This document shows positions 55,243-64,000 of a stretch of 64,000 bases of DNA, piece by piece. The stretch comes from Asterias amurensis (taxonomy: Eukaryota > Echinodermata > Asteroidea > Forcipulatida > Asteriidae), in the NCBI RefSeq assembly GCF_032118995.1, contig NC_092669.1, positions 1,116,001 to 1,180,000 on the forward strand, in the 5' to 3' direction. Both the position numbers and the translations under genes were made by a program. The notes beneath the pieces are model-generated. The model had not been told where the DNA came from and made no database searches. It was given only the letters and a program-made list of their open reading frames with translations. Position 1 is the stretch's first letter; each line of letters opens with the position of its first letter.

Positions 55243-57089
55243 TTAAAGGCTCTTATAATTATGGCAGATTTTTAAACCTGTCTGTAATTGGACTGGTCCT
55301 CTTTCCAACAACACCCCCAAGACTTTCACCATTTTTCTTCTCCTAGCTTCGTCATATTTGGTACCTTTTTAGGTATAAATGTCTGAAGTGCCCATATTCT
55401 GTGAATAAACAACGAAGCACACTTTGCTCTATAAAAGAAAGTAAAGTTTATGCAGATTTTTAATCAACTGAGGAGTCGACCAAAATCTAAACAAAAAGTT
55501 ATTTCCTGGAGCTGCTTAAGACATACATGGAAACTTGCTAAGTACAAGTAGGTTTACCAGCCAAGCATGTCATGTATACATTGCTTATGGCTGGTTCCCT
55601 GCATAGTCAATTGCTTATCAAGCATATTCTCTTAAGCAGTGATATAAATGAGACTCCCTAAGTTGGTATAAAAATACTAAAATTGCAACGAAAATAGTTT
55701 TTTTTTTTAATCAAAAGTATTTTCTTAGTGTACTTTTACCCTTCCAGTCTTTACATCTCCTAAACACATTTTGTTTTTTTTAATCACTTTGTAAAATGTT
55801 TCAATTGTATATACATAGCCATTGTTAAATTATTTTGTATGTTTGTGTATTAATATGGTTTTTGTTGTTATTTTTAGTTAATTAAAAACAATTATTTTAA
55901 TAAGGCATTTTTGAAAGACAACTACACATGATTTTTTTATTGGAAAGAATATTCTCTACTAAAGTCAATGTTTCAAAATCAATGTGAATTTTAGATTTTT
56001 TATTGAATTCACAAATCATTGCTCAAGAGCAAAGCCAGATGTAACAAGTGTATTGATGTACTAGGAATTTAACAACTGTCCATTTAAATAATCTCCAAAT
56101 GATAGTTTTTGTAATGAAATAATCACTAACTTACTTTTAAAGTAAAACTTACTTTGAGGTGCCTCATAAAATAAGATCCAAGCAAAAGAAACAAGCAACT
56201 ACGGTATTTAACAATATGCAATATCCCCCCCCCAAAAAAAAAAATATATTATGCAGAACCAACACCATTTTTGTTAGTATTTATAATTTCAAATTGCAAC
56301 CCCTCGATCATGCCCGCCCTTTCAAAAATCAAACTTGAACTTCTTAAAAAGTATTTTATGCAGAGTAAGTTTTTCTAAAATACACCAGAGAGTATTATTT
56401 CACAAGTTTTGACTTGGTATATATGGAAGAATTGATAACTGACTTTGAATCTAAACCAACATTTTATATTAACAAACTTATAAAAACAAATGTGTTAATT
56501 TAATTTACTCACACCAAAAGCAACCAAATTGCTGCTGAACATTTTTTATATTAAGTATGATTAACTTTATGGAGGGAAACCATTGCAAAAAAATCGTCTG
56601 AGAGTTTTAGTCTGGCCCATTTCTTCAAACTGAAATCAGTATGTATTGCACACAGGGGACAAGACTAATGTGGTGGCAGCTTTATACCTTAAACCTTGAG
56701 AAATGAAATAACCCTTTGTAAAATCATTAGTTTATAATGCGACAAATTTGTAAATATATATTTTTTTGAAATTCCACTTCTTTTTTTAAAGAAAGTGTAC
56801 CTTAAATTTTCCTTTAATATCTTTTAAATATTTTACCTTTCTTACCCTATAATGATCTCGACTGTGCTCAAAGAAAATCTTTTTAACAAAAAAATTGATG
56901 TTGTTCGTCTTATCTTGCTTGTTCTTGTGCCAAATGTTTTTATGTTTTTTTTCTAAAGTAAAAGTGTCAAACTTCTTTTCAAACGGATGCAAATCGTTTC
57001 AAACCAAAAATGCATTTTTAGCAAATATTTAATGTGAATTATTTCACTAAGGAATCCATTTTCATTGTCTGAATTCCAGTGTTTGTCCA

Positions 57090-57235
57090 GCTGTCGATTT
57101 CACCAAACTCTTCCTAACTTAGGCTAAATCTTAGGACAAGTAAAGGTTCCTTATCTGAAGACGTTGGGAAACATTTAACCCATCCTAAGTTAGGATGAGT
57201 TAGTCGTCCTAACTCGAGATAGAAATTCCAACACA
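57090..57235. mobile_element. Palindromic repeat, 'CGATTTCACCAAACTCTTC' family
   Basis: GTCGATTTCACCAAACTCTT at the left. AAGTTAGGATGAGTTAGTCG and TCCTAACTCGAGATAG follow; the right end is degenerate. Confidence 0.65.
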
Positions 57236-58030
57236 GCCTTAATTTTGAACTTGTTCATATGCAGTCTGTAGATAAAACTTTATGGTAGATGACATAGTGA
57301 AGACAGGGAACTAGACTATTTATCACACAGGGTTTTTAGTAATAGCGTTCTATTTTCATCAGCATTTAACAACACAATCTATTTTTGGATATGTATTGGT
57401 AGAAAAGTAGAACTGTATAGTTGGTAAAGAAACTTTGAGTACATTTTCAGAACAGTAAATTGCCAAAAGTTGTTACATTGTTTTATTTTAGGTAATAGTT
57501 CTCAAGGGAAACTGACTGGGTAAATTTTAAACACAAGGTTGTTCAAACTTCTGGATCTGGATCTGGATATTAGTATAATCCGATAAAAACGGATACCCGC
57601 ATCGCATCAGCGTGTTTTTTCAAGAAAGGAGAGAGCGCTGGGTAACTTAATTTCAATGATGAAAATTTGTGAATTTTTCTTGCAAATGTTCACATTTTAT
57701 GGAATTTTAAGGTGTTAATATTTCACTGCATACACTTTTTGTTTCAATCCTTTCGATTATATTTAGTTTTGTCAGAGTCATTCTTTTCCATTTTAGGATT
57801 ACTAACAATTGCTGACATCTTGATTTCAAAGTTATTATAAACTTGATGAAAGCAAGTTTAAGGAAAATAACTGGAACTTTAAAAAGGTGTTCAGACAGAC
57901 ACATAATATTGTAATCTTAACAAATTTGTAAATAGCTATGTATAACTTTCCTAAATAACATTTGTAGTATTTCTAAGACTATGTACTGTACCTCAACTAA
58001 GATAAACGCAAATAAAATGGTCTAAGTTTA

Positions 58031-59160
58031 AACCAAACTGTAAACACTATTGTGTAGTATTTGTGTCTGTGTCTTTAATATCTTATACCATGCCTGATAT
58101 GGGTAAGAGGGTATTCCACCTTCCCCCCCCCCCCAAAAAAAAAAAAAAAGGAAGGGGAAAAAAAGAAAATAGTTTACCACTTGGTTTCTGATTCCATTCC
58201 CATTGGGTTTTTTTTCTTGGTCATTCTCTGAACGCATTGTATCCTTTGTGAAAAGTGCGTTATAAATGTTGTTTTGGTTATAGTTATCATTAATGTTCCA
58301 ATACTTGTACACACTGTGTTTCTCTTGTAAAGAATTACCCCCCTAAAATACTTGAAAGAATTCATGACTATTCCAAGCACACGTTGAGACACCGATATCT
58401 TTTTTATTGCCCCATATCTGTTGGTTCATTGTGTCAATCACATGAGTACCAACTCTACCCCTGAAAAAGAACCAGACTTTTTTTGTTTTTATCCGAGCCT
58501 CAATTTTGTATTTTCTTTAAGGTATTTTTTATGGCGACCTAATTTTAACATGAGGACACTCTTGTCGAGTAATGTAGAAAGCGCAGGACAACTTGTGATA
58601 AAGTTGCAAACACTTTTTGTGATAATGCTGTATTGGAATTGGCGTCTAGGGTTCTGGCTACGACTGTTGCTAAGGGTTTCGCTAAGGATTTCTCTCCTTC
58701 AACACATTATGACACAGAAATCTAGCCATAGCTAGCTGTAGCTGTTTCCGTCAATTGGGACATTGGCCTAAATGTAACAGCCATGTCTGTGTGGGCAGAT
58801 GCTTGAGGGGGTCCTGCATTTCATAGTTGCACCTTACTTCTTATGGCTTTACCCTTTCCTTGATGAGAGTTTTTTTTTATAAATGCCTCTCAAAAATAGT
58901 TTTATGAAAGTGTTGTTCAAACCAAATAATGAAATCTTTTGGCCCCTTCATGCAGTTAGTAGACCACTAACAACTTTTTAAACTTTCCTGGCCGGATTTC
59001 TACCAATCAAGTTGCATTCTGGGTATGTGGTATGTTGACTTGTTTTTACTATGCAATATGGCGATGACGTGAAAGTAACTTACAGAAAGCTTCCGGATTT
59101 TATTTTCGCCGGATTTTACCGGTTTTTCTTCGGTTAAATTTAAGTTTTTTAGGGGAAGTC
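58031..59160. promoter_or_regulatory. Intergenic region and candidate ANKS1 promoter / 5' UTR
   Basis: 58625-58745 holds the GGCTACGACTGTTGCTAAGG repeat. The last ~120 bp before ATG 59161 look promoter/5' UTR-like: ATGGCG (YY1-type, 59058-59063) overlapping a CRE-like TGACGTGA (59065-59072), then TTCGCCGGATTTTACCGG. ATGGCGATGACGTGA would be a 4-codon upstream ORF if transcribed. Confidence 0.35.
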
Positions 59161-59273
59161 ATGGGGAAGGATCAAGACCTTCTAGAGGCGGCAAGGACGG
59201 GGAATGTTAACATGATTGAGAAGTTATTGTCCGCTCGCCCTAAGAATGTTCTGTCACAGGCGATTGCAATTGG
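59161..59273 (+). CDS. ANKS1A: ANKS1-type exon 1
   Basis: 113 nt. The start is fixed by the conserved MGK(D/E)Q(D/E)LLEAARTG N-terminus. Donor GG/GTAAGT. First ankyrin-like helix pair. Confidence 0.92.
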
Positions 59274-62032
59274 GTAAGTACGCAGACGGTTGACAAACGA
59301 GGTTTTGACCGCACAGCACAGCCTCATGCTGTACCGTGGTTAGGGTAGATTAGACGGCCGACTGGCTGACCGCAGTGGCTGGTCTCCACTCGTCCAACGG
59401 TCCAAGACCTCGTGGTATTTCTTAAGGAATTTCATGCTGACTTTAAGTTTTAAAAGGGAGAGCAACTGCTGCTGTAAATTTCTGGAATGGATTTATGCTA
59501 TGGACATGTGTCACTGTCACTTGTCAGTTTCGGTCAATATTTGTTTTTATCTAGCTAATCCAAATAAAATTGTTGACTTTCACTTTTGGTGATTTGTTTC
59601 TTTTTTGTATTTTAACTGATTCCCCATAAATTAACAATCCATCTGCCTCATACGAGTTATTTTCTCTGAAATTATGTGGGTCATTTTTATTATGATTAAT
59701 ATTAAGTTGTTTACAGTTTAAGAAGAGTAAAAAGTGGCAAAAAGAGTTCAGTTTGTGGAAAATTTTGAAAAGTTTCTGTATCCTGCCACCACTTTTTCAT
59801 TCGTTATGAAATAAAATAGTGTCTAAATAACTCAAATGATATTTCCTTTTTTTTTTAAATGAGTGAAAAAGTGGTGGCAGGATACGGAAAGTTTTCCGGG
59901 ATTTTTTATCATCTTTCCTATGAGTCTTATTCTGCCTCTATTCTATCAACTCCATGGACGAACATGGAGACTATAGCGGAATGAACTTCCTACCTAGTTC
60001 GTACTTCTTTCCTACCCATCAATTAAACTTTACAGATGACAGAGCAACCGATAACGTAACCCTCCTGCTGATGGCGAAGCCGGCTTCTACATGCATACAT
60101 GCATGCAAAAAAGAAATAATTAAGGACCATGCTGAATCCAACATTGACACTCTTTCACTAATTATTATAGTGGGTCGTTTTAAACTTCTAAAAGAGTTAA
60201 AAGTGGACAAAAAGTAGGAGGGGATTTTTCGGCAATGTCCAATGCCAATGGAGATCTTGATAGTCGAATATGATATAGTGACAAATTTTGTCTCTTAAAA
60301 TATTATTAAAATGAGGTCTCGAGTTCAAACATCTGAAAGCACACTTGGTGTGCGACAAGGGTGTTTTTTCTTCCACTATTTTTGCGCAACTTCGACAACC
60401 AATGTTTAAATTTTCACTGGTTTGTTATTTTATGCATATGTTGAGATAGAGAGGTAGAAATCGAAACACCAAGTAAGAAGACTGGTCTTTGACAATTTAC
60501 CAAAGTTGTCCTTGTTTGCCAGTGCCATGCCTTTAAGAAAGGTTAAAGAAAGAAATGTGCTAATCACTTGGTATACAATGTACAAGTACATAAATAAGAT
60601 TCAGACAAATTACTAAGTTTAAACAACACTTTAAAATAAATCAATAGTGACTTTTTCAACACTCTTACATCTTCAAGAAAGATTAAAGAAACATCTAATG
60701 TCTACAATGTTTATAAGCTACAGGCAGAAAAATGATAAGACAAATCTCGAACGCCAGTCCCAAAGGGTTGCTCTACTCGGCATGTTCAAATTCCTCTAAT
60801 AACTGAACCGTGCTGTGATGAAATATTGGCTGTGTCACATGTGTTATTTGTTGAACAGTCTTTAAGTATCATTGGGAGATTGACCTTGGGTGACCTGCCC
60901 CAAGGTAGTATGGGTAGGTGTTACACTTTGTGTGTTTGGAGTAGCGCAAAGGACTTGAAGAATGCATCATTAAGAGGTTACAATTGGGCCTGATAAAAAT
61001 AATTGTTTGTTTCTTGTATAACCTGGATGTCCTTGCAAAAACATTGTGACTGTAAAAATGTTATCAACATTTGTGGCGAAATAAAACAGTCTAAACATCT
61101 ATTTTGAGATAATATTAATATAAACAGGGGCTGTACTATTTATAGCCTGATATGACTCCATTTTATACCTCAGTTAACTCTGAACCATTTTGTTTTTCCA
61201 GAATTTGTCGTATTTTTTTAATATTTATTATTTTCCCCGCCTACTGCCCCCAATTTTTCAGAGCATGCATGTTACCAAAAACAATTAATTATTTTTATAC
61301 GGCCATGCTTCCTTGTTAAATTTCAAGATGATCAAAGCCTGTTTTGTTATGACTAACTGGAATGTGGTTTTGTACAAGAATGTCTTTATACTGTACTTAT
61401 GTGTAAAAAGATTGGTTTGTTACACTGAATTAGGCCATGTCTAATTTGGTGCTACAACGGCTACGACTGTTACTAAGGCTTTTGCTGAGGATGTCCTATA
61501 CTTCAACACATGATGACACGACAATCCAGTCGTAGCCATAGCTGTAGTCACCAAATTTTACACAGCCTTAGCAAAAGTTTGTGACCCTTCTTAGCATTAG
61601 CAGACATTTTCTAAAAGCACTATTTTGTACTTTAAAGTAACTATGAAACTGAACCCTGTTTATTGAAACAAAAGTAATGAAGCAAAAAACAAAAAAATAC
61701 GAACATGATGATTAGACACGTTTAATCCAAATTTGGAACATCTTCTCCAGAACATTGATTGATGGCATGCCATATCTGGCTAGGAATTTTGGTCAAGATT
61801 TATGGATTGCAGTATAAAATGCCAGTGTTCTTATTGGTCCACACACAACGTTTAAGTTGTTCAGCCAGAACTGAACACGGTCTTTGGCACTTTCGTTGAC
61901 GTTGAATTCAGTCAATGTTTATAAACAAACAAAAATCCTTCTTTTTCCCAGTTTTAGACGAAGTGTCGCACCAAACTGTCAAGATGGGTCAGGCTACACA
62001 CCGTTACACCATGCAGTGCTGAATGGCCACAA
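59161..62032 (+). CDS. ANKS1A: ANKS1-type ankyrin-repeat/SAM adaptor (first two coding exons, partial)
   Basis: Exon 1 is 59161-59273 (donor GTAAGT, phase 2) and exon 2 is 61952-62032 (acceptor TTTCCCAG, donor GTAAGA, phase 2 to 2). Product so far: MGKDQDLLEAARTGNVNMIE, KLLSARPKNVLSQAIAIG, then [20 protein letters not shown] and AVLNGHK. Human ANKS1A begins MGKEQELLEAARTG..VEKLLS and continues [20 protein letters not shown], so identity is firm. ANKS1 proteins carry N-terminal ankyrin repeats, two SAM domains and a PTB domain, and act in Eph receptor signalling and trafficking. The Gly-rich insert of the mammalian protein is absent here. ANKS1A versus ANKS1B cannot be decided. Confidence 0.9.
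59274..61951. other. ANKS1 intron 1
   Basis: Contains an inverted pair around 59700-59920 (AAAAAGTGGCA..GTGGAAAATTTTGAAAAG versus AAAAAGTGGTGGCAGGATAC and CCTGCCACCACTTTTTCA), a partial TTAA-type MITE (60290-60540), and the GGCTACGACTGTTACTAAGG repeat (61440-61565). No exon recognised. Confidence 0.5.
61952..62032 (+). CDS. ANKS1A: ANKS1-type exon 2
   Basis: 81 nt. Encodes [19 protein letters not shown] with the ankyrin G-TPLH-A motif; donor AA/GTAAGA. Confidence 0.92.
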
Positions 62033-62542
62033 GTAAGATCATTTATCTCTTCTAATGTATCTGGTTTCTTGTAAGGAATGTCTACCTTTGGTTTTTGGAA
62101 TTGTTCGATTGTTTCAATCTATGTCCTATACAAAATTTAAATACAAGATCAAACTAACCTGTGACAATTTCGTTTCAAAAGGTGAGTCAGTTATGTTCAC
62201 GCATGAAGAATAATCGGTAATAAGAATACACATTCTGAAAAAAGTATCTGACAGTAATGATTTCAGAGTCAAATTTTGGAGGATACAAAACTGACATCTG
62301 TTTCTATAAACCACATTTCTTGGAAGAGAAAATACATTATTATCGAAAGCGGACTGTATTTCTAACCAAGTACATACAAAAGTTGTTATTGCCATTGTTT
62401 TTTAAGTGTTATACAAAATGTATACCGTCCCTTTAAACATTCGATAGCAATCTTTCACAACAACCGTATTGAATTCTTTCAAAAAGGGAACTTTGTGTGG
62501 AAAATAAAACTAGATTTCCTCTTTCGATGCATTATCTTCACC

Positions 62543-62708
62543 AGGCCTGGAATTACAGAGAGGTCACGGAGGCCATGACCTCTGTTGCCCCTTCGTCTTG
62601 GCCTTGATGCCCCCTCAGAAGTTTCCTTTAGACCTTTAGACACCATATAGAACTGCCCTTTGCAAATGAAAATGGTCTCGCCCTCTCATTGATAAAATTC
62701 TAGGCCTG
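62543..62708. mobile_element. CAGGCCTG-ended short element
   Basis: CAGGCCTGGAATTACAGAG to AAAATTCTAGGCCTG; TTCAC lies at the left border and TGTTCAC at the right. Body GCCCTTTGCAAATGAAAATG shared with 5446 and 22386. Confidence 0.65.
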
Positions 62709-63009
62709 TGTTCACACTTTATGTCAATGAATTGGTTTACAAACCATTCATAACAAATCGTTATAGTTTGGCCTAAGCATTTTGAACAGAGACGAGGTCC
62801 TCTCAGGTTGTTTTTTTTTCCTTACTTTATGTGTAATTTTGTTTTTACCGTGCAATTTGGGGAATTCTAGCATGTTTTTTGTTTTTTTTTATGATTTTTG
62901 AGAATGTGATATCTGAAGTAAAACAAAAACAAAAGAAGAAGTGTCTTTCGGGAATTACCTTAAATTTGCATGTATTGACCCAAATGCTAGATTGTGCCGT
63001 CAGTTAAAA

Positions 63010-63200
63010 CGAGACCAGTCAATTTCATCAAAATACTAGGATTAATCCTGTCTCGAATTAGGACGAGCAACTCGTCCTAACTCGTCTAAAAACTAAAGAT
63101 GTGTTCAATGCATCCTAACGAGTATGGATACGGAACTTAACTCGTCCTAAGTCCTTAGATTAATCCTAAGTTAGGAAGAGTTTGGTGAATAGACAGCGGG
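63010..63200. mobile_element. Palindromic repeat, 'CTAGGATTAATCCT' family
   Basis: CAATTTCATCAAAATACTAG to GAGTTTGGTGAAT, with AACTCGTCCTAACTCGTC and TTAATCCTAAGTTAGG inside. Same structure as 10690-10862. Confidence 0.7.
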
Positions 63201-64000
63201 GCATCTATGGGAAAAAGGAAAGATAAAAAAAGATTGTCAAATTCAACAACAGGATATACAAAAGACGCTCAGACACCCCTCTGGCCTTACTCTCTGTTCC
63301 CCCCTGTAAGGTATTTCTGGCTTCGCGCCTGGGTGGACCCTAATTAACCCCTGGTGAACATGGTGAAGGGGTTCTCCGGGTACAATGTGCATACATGAAC
63401 TGCTTTGTAAGCCATTAAGAATAGTCAACATTCAAAAGTTTTGTTTTTTTATTTTTTTTGGACCAACAAATCACCCCAAATTTTGATTATTAAATATTGT
63501 AGTGTTAGACAAGTCTCGTCCAGTTAGAATGTATTAAGTGTATCTTAGTCCAATGCTAAACTCCCCTGCCTCAGTCCCACAGTCCAGCGTAAAATTTAGG
63601 CCCTGCCTTTGTTGTGTGTACAATCTAGTTAAGACATAAATCTAGCATTTGAATGAAATGAAGAACGCTTTACACAAAAGCGCCAGAGTTGTCCAGTCAT
63701 GGGTTTTGCTGATCTGATGCTAAAATCACTGTCCTGAGGCTTGCAGTCCAGTGCAAATATAAAGCCCTGACTTAAAGTGTGTGCAAGCAGCAGGGAATGA
63801 TTTTGATCCCATAATAATAATAACAGGTATTTATCACAGCGCTTACAAAAACTGAAAATGCAAAATAACACAACAAAAAAGCTACATACACAATGTTTGA
63901 AAAGCATGAGAAAAAGAGAAAAGCTTAAACAGGGAAGAGATGTGTTTTCAAAAGTGTTTTTAATTGGTCAGTGGATTTTGTGGCTTTAATGAAAGAACCC

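Larger units (their letters stand above)
54542..58030 (+). other. Probable long 3' UTR of liprin-beta
   Basis: After the stop, AT-rich sequence with few repeats continues to AATAAA at 58011-58016; another AATAAA occurs at 55405. The interval 55700-58000 is unusually free of the palindromic repeats that fill the rest of the window (only one, 57090-57235), as expected of transcribed UTR. The end is inferred. A C-run/A-run follows at about 58122-58150. Confidence 0.45.
62033..64000. other. ANKS1 intron 2 (to window end)
   Basis: TTAA-type MITE-like segment (about 62071-62432), CAGGCCTG-ended element (62543-62708), palindromic CTAGGATTAATCCT repeat (63010-63200). I did not find the next ankyrin exon. 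Confidence 0.5.

Overview
This is a stretch of an animal nuclear genome, not bacterial. Coding sequence is cut into short exons with GT/AG junctions, introns are long and AT-rich, and the non-coding DNA is full of short palindromic transposon-like repeats and tRNA-derived SINE-like pieces. The genes are animal-specific and match vertebrate orthologues closely. The repeat vocabulary looks echinoderm to me, most likely a sea star. That is recognition from memory and was not checked.

Layout. (1) 377-2869, minus strand: 5' part of a kinesin-8 motor gene of the KIF18 type (4 coding exons, 221 residues), running off the left edge. (2) 4515-7573, plus strand: complete METTL15 (5 exons, 399 residues), the mitochondrial 12S rRNA m4C methyltransferase of the RsmH/MraW family. 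The two genes are head-to-head and share a roughly 0.9-kb promoter region. (3) 16600-54541, plus strand: essentially complete liprin-beta gene (PPFIBP type). It has about 24 constitutive exons and a 992-residue product: N-terminal coiled coil, low-complexity middle, three SAM domains, basic C-terminal tail. A long AT-rich 3' UTR probably runs to about 58016. (4) 59161 onward, plus strand: first two exons of an ANKS1-type ankyrin-repeat gene, running off the right edge.

The most unusual region is the liprin-beta gene. It carries five separate local tandem duplications that each include an exon or an exon edge: a triplicated 3' splice site, a triplicated 21-nt in-phase microexon, a copied SAM-domain exon end, a decayed copy of the exon that begins VLEPRF, and a minisatellite of six copies of an exon end with its donor. 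It also has a candidate alternative N-terminus starting MGQVPSTK and an optional 48-nt exon between SAM2 and SAM3. Three of its coiled-coil exons are exactly 63 nt, phase 0 (three heptads each).

Intergenic and intronic DNA is mostly mobile-element debris. There are TTAA-flanked palindromic MITEs (one nested in another repeat with an inferable empty site), GGGCCCAATTTCAT-ended palindromes, elements with CAGGC(A/C)TG ends including one 1.16-kb copy with a broken transposase-like fragment, tRNA-derived SINE pieces, and several mini- and microsatellites. No operons, CRISPR arrays or genuine tRNA or rRNA genes were seen.
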